Below are positions 24,961 to 38,031 of a stretch of DNA of 64,000 nucleotides, in pieces. The notes beneath the pieces are model-generated. The model made no database searches. It was given only the letters and a program-made list of their open reading frames with translations, and was not told the origin of the DNA. Numbering within the stretch: position 1 is the first letter of the stretch; every line of letters starts with the position of its first letter. Origin of the DNA: Lepidurus packardi (taxonomy: Eukaryota > Arthropoda > Branchiopoda > Notostraca > Triopsidae); the NCBI GenBank assembly GCA_023053545.1, contig JAKZAN010000051.1, positions 124,001-188,000 of the forward strand, read 5' to 3'. The translations under genes and the position numbers were made by a program.

Positions 24961-27900
24961 AACTTATTCCTTACGGACTGAATTAATTCCTTACGGACTA
25001 AATTAATTCCTTACGGACTGAATTAATTCCTTACGGACTGAATTAATACCTTACGAACTGAATTAATTCCTTACGGACTGAATTAAATCCTTACGGATTG
25101 AATTAATTCCTTACGGACTGAATTAATTCCTTACGGACTGAATTAATTCATTACGGACTTAATTAAATCCTTACAGACTGAATTAATTCCTTATGGACTT
25201 AATTAATTCCGTAAGGAATGAATTAATTAATTACGGACTGAAATAATTCCTTACGGACCGAATTAATTCCTTAATTAATTCCTTACGGACTGAATTAATT
25301 TCATACGGACTGAATTAATTCATTACGGACTTAATTAATCGATTTCGGACTGAATTAATTCATTACGGACTTAATTAAATCCTTACAGACTGAATTAATT
25401 CCTTATGGACTTAATTAATTCCGTATGGAATGAATTAATTAATTACGGACTGAAATAATTCCTTACGGACTGAATTAATACCTTACGGACTGAATTAATT
25501 CCTTACGGACTGAATTAATTCCTTACGGACTGAATTAATTCATTACGGACTTAATTAAATCCTTACAGACTGAATTAATTCCTTATGGACTTAATTAATT
25601 CCGTAAGGAATGAATTAATTAATTACGGACTGAAATAATTCCTTACGTATTGAACTTATTCCTTACGGACTGAATTAATTCCTTACGGACTGAATTAATT
25701 CCTTACGGACTGAATTAATTCCTTACGGACTGAATTAATACCTTACGGACTGAATTAAATCCTTACGGACCGAATTAATTCCTTACGGACTGAATTAATT
25801 CCTTACGGACTGAATTAATTCCTTACTGACTGAATTAATTCCTTACGGACTGAATTAATTCCTTACGGACTGAATTAATTCATTATGGACTTACTTAATT
25901 CCGTAAGGAATGAATGAATTATATACGGACTGAAATAATTCCTTACGGACTGAATTAATTCCTTACGGACTGAATTAATTCCTTACGGACTGAATTAGTT
26001 CCTTACGGACTGAATTAATTCTTTAGAATTGATTGAATTCCTTTCTTACTGAATTAATTCCTTACGGACTGAATTAATTTCGTACGGACTGAATTAATTC
26101 CTTAATTAATTCCTTAATTAATTCCTTACGGACTGAATTAATTTCATACGGACTGAATTAATTCATTTCGGACTTAATTAATCGATTATGGACTGAAATA
26201 ATTCCTCACGTAATGAACTTATTCCTTACGGACTGGATTAATTCCTTACGGACTGAATTAATTCCTTACGGACTGAATTAATTCCTTACGGACTGAATTA
26301 ATACCTTACGGACTGAATTAAATCCTTACGGACTGAATTAATTCCTTAAGGACTTAATGAATTCCTTACGGACTGAATTAATTCATTACGGACTTAATTC
26401 ATTCCTTACGGGCTGAATTAATTCCTTACGGACCTAATTAATTCCTTACGGACGGAATTAATTCTTTACGGACTTAATTAATTCCTTACGGATTTAATTA
26501 ATTCCTTACGGACTGAATTAATTCCTTACGGACTGAATTAATTACTTACGGACTGAATTAATTCCTTAATTAATTCCTTACGGACTGAATTAATTTCATA
26601 CGGACTGAATTAATTTCACACGGACTGAATTAATTCATTTCGGACTTAATTAATCGATTACGGACTGAAATAATTCCTCACGTAATGAACTTATTCCTTA
26701 CGGACTGGATTAATTCCTTACGGACTGAATTAATTCCTTTCGGACTGAAATAATTCCTTACGGACTGAATAATTCCTTACGGACTGAATTAATACCTTAC
26801 GGACTGAATTAAATCCTTACGGACTGAATTAGTTCCTTACGGACTGAATTAATTCTTTAGGATTGATTGAATTCCTTGCTTACTTAATAAATTCCTTACG
26901 GAATGAATTAATTCCTTAATTAATCCATTACGGACTGAATTATTTCCTTACGAACTGAAGTTATTCCTTACGGACTGAATTAATTACTTACGGACTAAAT
27001 TATTTCCTTACGTACTGAAATAATTCCTTACGGACTGAATTAATTCCTTACGGACTGAATTAATTCCTTACGGACTGAATTAATTAATTGATTAATTCCT
27101 TACGGACTGAATTAATTTCATACGGACTGCATTAATTACTTACGGACTGAATTATTTCCTTACGTACTGAAGTTATTCCTTACGGAATGAATTAATACCT
27201 TACGGACTGAATTAAATCCTTACGGACAGAATTAATTCCTTACGAACTGAATTAATTCCTTACGGACTGAATTAATTCCTTACGGACTGAATTAATTCTT
27301 TACGGACTGAATTAATTCCTTAATTAATTCCTTACGGACTGAATTAATTTCATACAGACTGAATTAATTTCACAGGGACTGAATTAATTCATTTCGGACT
27401 TAATTAATCGATTACGGACTGAAATAATTCCTCACGTAATGAACTTATTCCTTACGGACTGGATTAATTCCTTACGGACTGAATTAATTCCTTACGGACT
27501 GAATTAATTCCTTACGGACTGAATTAATTCCTTACGGACTGAATTAATTCCTTACGAACCTAATTAATTCCTTACGGACGGAATTAATTCTTTACGGATT
27601 TAATTAATTCCTTACGGACTGAATTAATTCCTTACGGACTGAATTAATTCATTATGGACTTAATTAATTCCGTAAGGAATGAATGAATTAATTACGGACT
27701 GAAATAATTCCTTACGGACTGAATTAATTCGCTACGGACTGAATTAATTTATTACGGAATGAATTAATTCCGTACGGATTTTATTAATTCCTTACGGATT
27801 AAATTAATTCATTACGGACTTAATTAATAAATTACGGACTGAATTATTTCCTTACGTACTGAAGTTATTCCTTACGGACTGAATTAATTGCTTACGGACT

Positions 27901-29399
27901 GAATTAATTCCTTACGGACTGAATTAATACCTTACGGACTGAATTAAATCCTTACGGACTGAATTAATTCCTTACGTACTTAATTAATTCCTTACGGACT
28001 GAATTAATTCCGTACGGATTTAATTAATTCCTTACGGACTGAATTAATTCCTTACGGACTGAATTATTTCCTTACGGACTGAATTAATTCTTTAGGATTT
28101 ATTGAATTCCGTTCTTACTGAATTAATTCCTTACGGACTGAATTAAATCGTTACGGACTGAATTAATTCCTTACGGACTGAATTAATTCCTTACGGACTG
28201 AATTAATTCCTTACGGACTGAATTAATTCCATACGGACTTAATTAATTCCTTACGGACTGAATTAATTCCTTACGGACTAAATTAATTCCTTACGGACTG
28301 AATTAGTTCCTTACGGACTGAATTAATTCTTTAAGATTGATTGAATTCCTTTCTTACTGAATTAATTCATTACGGACTTAATTAATTTATTACGGACTGA
28401 ATTAATTCCTTACGGACTGAATTAATTCCTTACGGACTGAATTAATTCCTTAATTAATTTCATACGGACTGAATTAATTTCACACGGACTGAATTAATTC
28501 ATTTCGGACTTAATTAATCGATTACGGACTGAAATAATTCCTCACGTAATGAACTTATTCCTTACGGACTGGATTAATTCCTTACGGACTGAATTAATTC
28601 CTTACGGACTGAATTAATTCCTTACGGACTGAATTAGTTCCTTACGGACTGAATTAATTCTTTAGGATTGATTGAATTCCTTTCTTACTGAATTAATTCC
28701 TTACGGAATGAATTAATTTCATACGGACTGAATTAATTCCTTACGGACTGAATTAATTCATTACGGACTTAATTAATTCCGTAAGGAATGAATTAATTCC
28801 TTACGGACTGAAATAATTCCTTACGGACTGAATTAATTCCTTACGGACTGAATTAATTCCTTACGGACTGAATTAATTCCTTACGGACTGAATTAGTTCC
28901 TTAATTAATTCCTTACGGACTGAATAAATTCCTTACGGACTGAATTAATTCCTTAATTAATTCCTTACGGACTGAATTAATCGATTTCGGACTGAATTAA
29001 TTCATTACGGACTTAATTAAATCCTTACAGACTGAATTAATTCCTTATGGACTTAATTAATTCCGTAAGGAATGAATTAATTAATTACGGACTGAAATAA
29101 TTCCTTACGGACTGAATTAATTCCTTACGGACTGAATTAATTCCTTACGGACTGAATTAATTCCTTACGGACTGAATTAATTCCTTACGGACTGAATTAA
29201 TTCCTTACGGACTGAATTAATTCATTACGGACTTAATTAATCGATTTCGGACTGAATGAATTCATTACGGACGTAATTAAATCCTTACAGGCTGAATTAA
29301 TTCCTTATGGACTTAATTAATTCCGTAAGGAATGAATTAATTAATTACGGACTGAAATAATTCCTTACGGACTGAATTAATTCCTTACGGACTGAATTA

Positions 29400-29820
29400 A
29401 TTCCTTACGGACTGAATTAATTCATTACGGACGTAATTAAATCCTTACAGGCTGAATTAATTCCTGATGGACTTAATTAATTCCGTAAGGAATGAATTAA
29501 TTAATTACGGACTGAAATAATTCCTTACGGACTGAATTAATTCCTTACGGACTGAATTAGTTCCTTCATTAATTCCTTACGGACTGAATTAATTTCATAC
29601 GGACTGAATTAATTCATTACGGACTTAATTAATCGATTTCGGATTGAATTAATTCATTACGGACTTAATTAAATCCTTACAGACTGAATTAATTCCTACT
29701 GAATTCTTACTGAATTCTTACTGAATTAATTCCTTACGGACTGAATTAATTTCGTACGGACTGAATTAATTCATTACGGACTTAATTAATTTATTACGGA
29801 CTGAATTAATTCCTTACGGA
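29400..29820 (+). repeat. Duplicated satellite segment, copy 2 (partner 24540-24960)
   Basis: It carries the same two rare marks at the same spacing as the copy at 24540. An extra cassette with ACAGGCTGAATT just upstream changes the offset to about 4703 bp further left, so the two copies differ by one inserted cassette of about 160 bp. Confidence 0.85.
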
Positions 29821-32800
29821 CTGAATTAATTCCTTACTGACTGAATTAATTCCTTACGTACTGAATTAATCCATTACGGACTGAATTATTTCCTTACGTA
29901 CTGAAGTTTTTCCTTACGGACTGAATTAATTCATTACGGACTTAATTAAATCCTTACAGACTGAATTAATTCCTTATGGACTTAATTAATTCCGTAAGGA
30001 ATGAATTAATTAATTACGGACTGAAATAATTCCTTACGGACTGAATTAATTCCTTACGGACTGAATTAATTCCTTACGGACTGAATTAATTCCTTACGGA
30101 CTTAATTAATTCCTTACGGACTGAATTAATTCCTTACGGACTGAATTAGTTCCTTACGGACTGAATTAATTCTTTAGGATTGATTGAATTCCTTTCTTAC
30201 GGAATTAATTCCTTACGGACTGAATAAATTCCTTACGGACTGAATTAATTTCATACGGACTGAATTAATTCATTACGGACTTAATTAATTTATTACGGAC
30301 TGAATTAATTCCTTACGGACTGAATTATTTCCTTTCGGACTTAATTAATTCCTTACGTACTTAATTAATTCCTTACGGTCTGAATTAATTCCGTACGGAT
30401 TTTATTAATTCCTTACGGACTGAATTAATTCATTACGGACTTAATTAATCCATTACGGACTGAATTATTTCCTTACGAACTGAAATAATTCCTTACGGAC
30501 TGAATTAATTCCTTACGGACTGAATTAATTCCTTACGGACTGAATTAATTCCTTAATTTATTCCTTACGGACTGAATTAATTCCTTAATTAATTCCTTAC
30601 GGACTGAATTAATTTCATACGGACTGAATTAGTTACTTACTAACTGAATTATTTCCTTACGTACTGAAGTTATTCCTTACGGACTGAATTAATACCTTAC
30701 GGACTGAATTAAATCCTTACGGACAGAATTAATTCCTTACGAACTGAATTAATTCCTTACGGACTGAATTAATTCCTTACGGACTGAATTAATTCCTTAC
30801 GGACTGAATTAATTCCTTAATTAATTCCTTACGGACTGAATTAATTTCATACGGACTGAATTAATTTCACACGGACTGAATTAATTCATTTCGGACTTAA
30901 TTAATCGATTACGGACTGAAATAATTCCTCACGTAATGAACTTATTCCTTACGGACTGGATTAATTCCTTACGGACTGAATTAATTCCTTACGGACTGAA
31001 TTAATTCCTTACGGACTGAATAATTCCTTACGGACTGAATTAATACCTTACGGACTGAATTAAATCCTTACGGACTGAATTAATTCCTTACGGACTGAAT
31101 TAGTTCCTTACGGACTGAATTAATTCTTTAGGATTGATTGAATTCCTTGCTTATTTAATAAATTCCTTACGGAATGAATTAATTCCTTAATTAATTCCTT
31201 ACGGACTGAATTAATTTCATACGGACTGCATTAATTACTTACGGACTGAATTATTTCCTTACGTACTGAAGTTATTCCTTACGGAATGAATTAATACCTT
31301 ACGGACTGAATTAAATCCTTACGGACAGAATTAATTCCTTACGAACTGAATTAATTCCTTACGGACTGAATTAATTCCTTACGGACTGAATTAATTCCTT
31401 ACGGACTGAATTAATTCTTTACGGACTGAATTAATTCCTTAATTAGGTCCTTACGGACTGAATTAATTTCATACAGACTGACTTAATTTCACAGGGACTG
31501 AATTAATTCATTTCGGACTTAATTAATCGATTACGGACTGAAATAATTCCTCACGTAATGAACTTATTCCTTACGGACTGGATTAATTCCTTACGGACTG
31601 AATTAATTCCTTACGGACTGAATTAATTCCTTACGGACTGAATTAATACCTTACGGACTGAATTAAATCCTTACGGACTGAATTAATTCCTTACGGACTT
31701 AATGAATTCCTTACGGACTGAATTAATTCATTACGGACTGAATTAATTCCTTACGGACTGAATTAATTCATTATGGACTTAATTAATTCCGTAAGGAATG
31801 AATGAATTAATTACGGACTGAATTAATTCCTTACGGACTTAATTAATTCCCTACGGACTGAATTAATTCCTTACGGACTGAATTAATTACTTACGGACTG
31901 AATTAGTTCCTTACGGTCTGAATTAATTCTTTAGGATTGATTGAATTCCTTTCTTACTGAATAAATTCCTTACGGACTGAATTAATTCCTTAATTAATTC
32001 CTTACGGACTGAATTAATTTCATACGGACTGAATTAATTCATTACGGAATTAATTAATCCATTACGGACTGAATTAATTCCTTACGTACTGAACTTATTC
32101 CTTACGGACTGAATTAATTCCTTACGGACTGAATTAATTCCTTAATTAATTCATTACGCACTGAATTAATTTCATACGGACAGAATTAATTCATTACTGA
32201 ATTAATTAATCCATTACGGACTGAATTAATTCCTTACGTACTGAAATTATTCCTTACGGACTGAATTAATTCCTTACGGACTGAATTAATTCCTTACGGA
32301 CTGAATTAATTCCTTACGGACTGAATTAATTACTTACGGACTGAATTATTTCCTTACGTACTGAAGTTATTCCTTACGGACTGAATTAATACCTTACGGA
32401 CTGAATTAAATCCTTACGGACTGAATTAATTCCTTACGGACTTAATTAATTCCTTACGGACTTAATTAATTCCTTACGGACTAAATTAATTCCTTACGGA
32501 CTGAATTAATTCCTTACGGACTGAATTAATTCCTTACGGACTGAATTAATTCCTTACGGACTGAATTAATTCCTTACGGACTGAATTAATTCCTTACGGA
32601 CTGAATTAATTCCTTAATTAATTCCTTACGGACTGAATTAATTTCATACGGACTGAATTAATTTCATACGGACTGAATTAATTTCACACGGACTGAATTA
32701 ATTCATTTCGGACTTAATTAATCGATTACGGACTGAAATAATTCCTCACGTAATGAACTTATTCCTTACGGACTGGATTAATTCCTTACGGACTGAATTA

Positions 32801-35800
32801 ATTCCTTACGGACTGAATTAATTCCTTACGGACTGAATTAATTCCTTACGGACTGAATTAATTCCTTACGGGCTGAATGAATTCCTTACGGACTGAATTA
32901 ATTCATTACAGACTGAATTAATTCCTTACGGGCTGAATTAATTCCTTACGGACTGAATTAATTCCTTACGGAGTGAATTAATTCCTTACGGACTGAATTA
33001 ATATATTACGGACTGAATTAAATCCTTACGGACTGAATTAATTCCTTACGGACTTAATTAATTCCTGACGGACTTAATTAATTCCTTACGGACTTAATTA
33101 ATTCCTTACGGACTGAATTAATACCTTACGGACTGAATTAAATCCTTACGAACTGAATTAATTCCTTATGGACTTAATTAATTCCGTAAGTAATGAATTA
33201 ATTAATTAAGGACTGAAATAATTCCTTACGGACTGAATTAATTCCTTACGGACTGATTTAATCGATTACGGACTGAATTAATTCCTTACGTAATGAACTT
33301 ATTCGTTACGTACTGAATTAATTCCTTACGGACTGAATTAATTCCTTACGGACTGAATTAATTCCTTACGGACTGAATTAATACCTTACGGACTGAATTA
33401 AATCCTTTCGGACTGAATTAATTCCTTACGGACTGAATTAGTTCCTTACGGACTGAATTAATTCCTTACGGACTGAATTAATTCCTTTCGGACTTATTCC
33501 TTACGTACTTAATTCCTTACGTACTTAATTAATTCCTTATGGTCTGAATTAATTCCGTACGGATTTTATTAATTCCTTACGGACTGAATTAATTCATTAC
33601 GGACTTAATTAATCCATTACGGACTGAATTATTTCCTTACGAACTGAAGTTATTCCTTACGGACTGAATTAATTACTTACGGACTAAATTATTTCCTTAC
33701 GTACTGAAATAATTCCTTACGGACTGAATTAATTCCTTACGGACTGAATTAATTCCTTACGGACTGAATTAATTCCTTAATTAATTCCTTACGGACTGAA
33801 TTATTTTCATACGGACTGAATTAATTACTTACGGACTGATTTATTTCCTTACGTACTGAAGTTATTCCTTACGGACTGAATTAATTCATTACGGACTTAA
33901 TTAAATCCTTACAGACTGAATTAATTCCTTATGGACTTAATTATTTCTGTAAGGAATGAATTAATTCATTACGGACTGAAATAATTCCTTACGGACTGAA
34001 TTAATTCCTTACGGACTGAATTAATACCTTAATTAATTCCTTACGGAGTGAATTAATTTCATACGGACTGAATTAATTCATTTCGGACTTAATTAATCGA
34101 TTACGGACTGAATTAATTCCTTACGTAATGAACTTATTCCTTACGGACTGAATTAATTCCTTACGGACTGAATTAATTCCTTACGGACTGAATTAATTCC
34201 TTACGGACTGAATTAATACATTACGGACTGAATTAAATCCTTACGGACTGAATTAATTCCTTACGGACTTAATTAATTCCTTTCGGACTTAATTAATTCC
34301 TTACGTACTTAATTAATTCCTTACGGTCTGAATTAATTCCGTAAGGATTTTATTAATTCCTTACGGACTGAATTAATTCATTACGGACTTAATTAATCCA
34401 TTACGGACTGAATTATTTCCTTACGAATTGAAGTTATTCCTTACGGACTGAATTAATTACTTACGGACTGAATTAATTCCTTACGTACTGAATTAATTCC
34501 TTACGGACTGAATTAATTCCTTACGGACTGAACTAATTCATTACGGACTTAATTAAATCCTTACAGACTGAATTAATTCCTTATGGACTTAATTAATTCC
34601 GTAAGGAATGAATTAATTAATTACGGACTGAAATAATTCCTTACGGACTGAATTAATTCCTTACGGACTGAATTAATTCCTTACGGACTGAATTAATACC
34701 TTAATTAATTCCTTACGGACTGAATTAATACCTTAATTAATTCCTTACGGACTGAATTAATTTCATACGGACTGAATTAATTCCTTATGGACTTAATTAA
34801 TTCCGTAAGGAATGAATTAATTAATTACGGACTGAAATAATTCCTTACAGACTGAATTAATTCCTTATGGACTTAATTAATTCCGTAAGGAATGAATTAA
34901 TTAATTACGGACTGAAATAATTCCTTACGGACTGAATTAATTCCTTACGGACTGAATTAATTCCTTACGGACTGAATTAATACCTTAATTAATTCCTTAC
35001 GGACTGAATTAATACCTTAATTAATTCCTTACGGACTGAATTAATTTCATACGGACTGAATTAATTCATTTCGGACTTAATTAATCGATTACGGACTGAA
35101 TTAACTCCTTACATAATGAACTTATTCCTTACGGACTAAATTAATTCCTTACGGACTGAATTAATTCCTTACGGACTGAATTAATTCCTTAAGGACTGAA
35201 TTAATACCTTACGGACTGAATTAAATCCTTACGGACTGAATTAATTCATTACGGACTTAATTAATTCCTTTCGGACTTAATTAATTCCTTACGTACTTAA
35301 TTAATTCCTTACGGTCTGAATTAATTCCGTACGGATTTTATTAATTCCTTACGGACTGAATTAATTCATTACGGACTTAATTAATCCATTACGGACTGAA
35401 TTATTTCTTTACGAATTGAAGTTATTCCTTACGGACTGAATTAATTACTTACGGACTGCATTAATTCATTACGGAATTAATTAAATCCTTACAGACTGAA
35501 TTAATTCTTTATGGACTTAATTAATTCCGTAAGGAATGAATTAATTAATTACGGACTGATAATAATTCCTTACGGACTGAATTAATTCCTTACGGACTGA
35601 ATTAATTCCTTACGGACTGAATTAATACCTTAATTAATTCCTTACGGACTGAATTAATTTCATACGGACTGAATTAATTCATTTCGGACTTAATTAATCG
35701 ATTACGGACTGAATTAATTCCTTACGTAATGAACTTATTCCTTACGGACTGAATTAATTCCTTACGGACTGAATTAATTCCTTACGGACTGAATTAATTA

Positions 35801-37358
35801 CTTACGGACTGAATTAATTCCTTACGGACTGAATTAATTCCTTACGGACTGAATTAATTCATTACGGACTGAATCAAATCCTTACGGACTGAATTAATTC
35901 CTTACGGACTTAATTAATTCCTTTCGGACTTAATTAATTCCTTACGTACTTAATTAATTCCTTACGGTCTGAATTAATTCCGTAAGGATTTTATTAATTC
36001 CTTACGGACTGAATTAATTCATTACGGACTTAATTAATCCATTACGGACTGAATTATTTCCTTACGAATTGAAGTTATTCCTTACGGACTGAATTAATTA
36101 CTTACGGACTGAATTAATTCCTTACGTACTGAATTAATTCCTTACGGACTGAATTAATTCCTTACGGACTGAATTAATTCATTACGGACTTAATTAAATC
36201 CTTACAGACTGAATTAATTCCTTATGGACTTAATTAATTCCGTAAGGAATGAATTAATTAATTACGGACTGAAATAATTCCTTACGGACTGAATTAATTC
36301 CTTACGGACTGAATTAATACCTTAATTAATTCCTTACGGACTGAATTAATTTCATACGGACTGAATTAATTCATTTCGGACTTAATTAATCGATTACGGA
36401 CTGAATTAACTCCTTACGTAATGAACTTATTCCTTACGGACTAAATTAATTCCTTACGGACTGAATTAATTCCTTACGGACTGAATTAATTCCTTAAGGA
36501 CTGAATTAATACCTTACGGACTGAATTAAATCCTTACGGACTGAATTAATTCCTTACGGACTTAATTAATTCCTTTCGGACTTAATTAATTCCTTACGTA
36601 CTTAATTAATTCCTTACGGTCTGAATTAATTCCGTACGGATTTTATTAATTCCTTACGGACTGAATTAATTCATTACGGACTTAATTAATCCATTACGGA
36701 CTGAATTATTTCTTTACGAATTGAAGTTATTCCTTACGGACTGAATTAATTACTTACGGACTGCATTAATTCATTACGGACTTAATTAAATCCTTACAGA
36801 CTGAATTAATTCCTTATGGACTTAATTGATTCCGTAAGGAATGAATTAATTAATTACGGACTGATAATAATTCCTTACGGACTGAATTAATTCCTTACGG
36901 ACTGAATTAATACCTTAATTAATTCCTTACGGACTGAATTAATTTCATACGGACTGAATTAATTCATTTCGGACTTAATTAATCGATTACGGACTGAATT
37001 AATTCCTTACGTAATGAACTTATTCCTTACGGACTGAATTAATTCCTTACGGACTGAATTAATTCCTTACGGACTGAATTAATTCCTTACGGACTGAATT
37101 ATTTCCTTACGGACTGAATTAATACCTTACGGACTGAATTAAATCCTTACGGACTGAATTAATTCCTTACGGACTTAATTAATTCCTTTCGGACTTAATT
37201 AATTCCTTACGTACTTAATTAATTCCTTACGGTCTGAATTAATTCCGTACGGATTTTATTAATTCCTTACGGACTGAATTAATTCATTACGGACTTAATT
37301 AATCCATTACGGACTGAATTATTTCCTTACGAATTGAAGTTATTCCTTACGGACTGAA

Positions 37359-37418
37359 TTTTTTTTTTTTTTTTTTTTTCATTATTTCATTTTCATCATT
37401 TCATTTTTTTTTTTTTTT
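37359..37418 (-). repeat. T-rich island, probable relic of a LINE poly(A) tail
   Basis: Twenty-one T, then 24 bases of CATT-type sequence, then fifteen T, inside the satellite. Read on the minus strand it is an A-rich tail with a short non-A middle. It follows directly after GGACTGAATT in the GAATTGAAGTTATT cassette, the same cassette phase at which the LINE-B tail begins 526 bp downstream. Compared with the copy at 36718, about 24 bp of satellite are missing at its right side. No LINE body is present. Confidence 0.6.
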
Positions 37419-37873
37419 CATTACGGACTTAATTAAATCCTTACAGACTGAATTAATTCGTTATGGACTTATTTAATTCCGTAAGGAATGAATTAATTAA
37501 TTACGGACTGAAATAATTCCTTACGGACTGAATTAATTCCTTACGGACTGAATTAATACCTTAATTAATTCCTTACGGACTGAATTAATTCCTTACGGAC
37601 TGAATTAATTCCTTACGGACTGAATTAATTCCTTACGGACTGAATTAGTACCTTACGGACTGAATTAAATCCTTACGGACTGAATTAATTCCTTACGGAC
37701 TTAATTAATTCCTTTCGGACTTAATTAATTCCTTACGTACTTAATTAATTCCTTACGGTCTGAATTAATTCCGTACGGATTTTATTAATTCCTTACGGAC
37801 TGAATTAATTCATTACGGACTTAATTAATCCATTACGGACTGAATTATTTCCTTACGAATTGAAGTTATTCCT

Positions 37874-37886
37874 TACGGACTGAATT
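37874..37886. repeat. Target-site duplication, left side of LINE-B
   Basis: TACGGACTGAATT stands directly before the T-tract and again directly after the other end of the element (42768-42780). The last two T may belong to either target or tail. Confidence 0.8.
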
Positions 37887-37911
37887 TTTTTTTTTTTTTT
37901 TTTTTTTTTTT
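37885..37911 (-). other. Poly(A) tail of LINE-B
   Basis: A run of 27 T on the plus strand, so a poly(A) tail on the element strand. A possible AATAAA signal lies upstream of it on the element strand (plus-strand TTTATT at 37950-37955), about 40 bases before the tail. Confidence 0.9.
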
Positions 37912-38031
37912 CCATTTAATCTCAGCGTGAGCAAAGCTCTTTGCCGATATTTATTTTCTTTCTTTCCAATTTTCTGTTTTACAATGTTATCACTATTTAA
38001 ACTTTAAACCAATGGGCTTTCCTCTAAATGA
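37912..38031 (-). other. LINE-B 3' untranslated region
   Basis: About 120 bp between the ORF2 stop and the tail, T-rich on the plus strand, with one possible polyadenylation signal. Beyond that I recognise no motif. In many LINEs this region binds the reverse transcriptase; nothing here shows it directly. Confidence 0.6.

Larger units (their letters stand above)
21986..37886 (+). repeat. 20-bp satellite array, block 2 (15.9 kb, forward)
   Basis: Same monomer and orientation as block 1, with a different set of higher-order variants. A cassette with CTCACGTAATGAAC and GGACTGGATTAATT recurs at about 26215, 26677, 27431, 28541, 30929, 31550 and 32745 and nowhere else that I could find. Towards the right end a cassette with GAATTGAAGTTATT recurs at 34425, 35413, 36066, 36718, 37331 and 37857; several steps are near 650 bp. 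Apart from a T-rich island near the right end the block holds only satellite, with no gene and no RNA gene. Confidence 0.97.
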
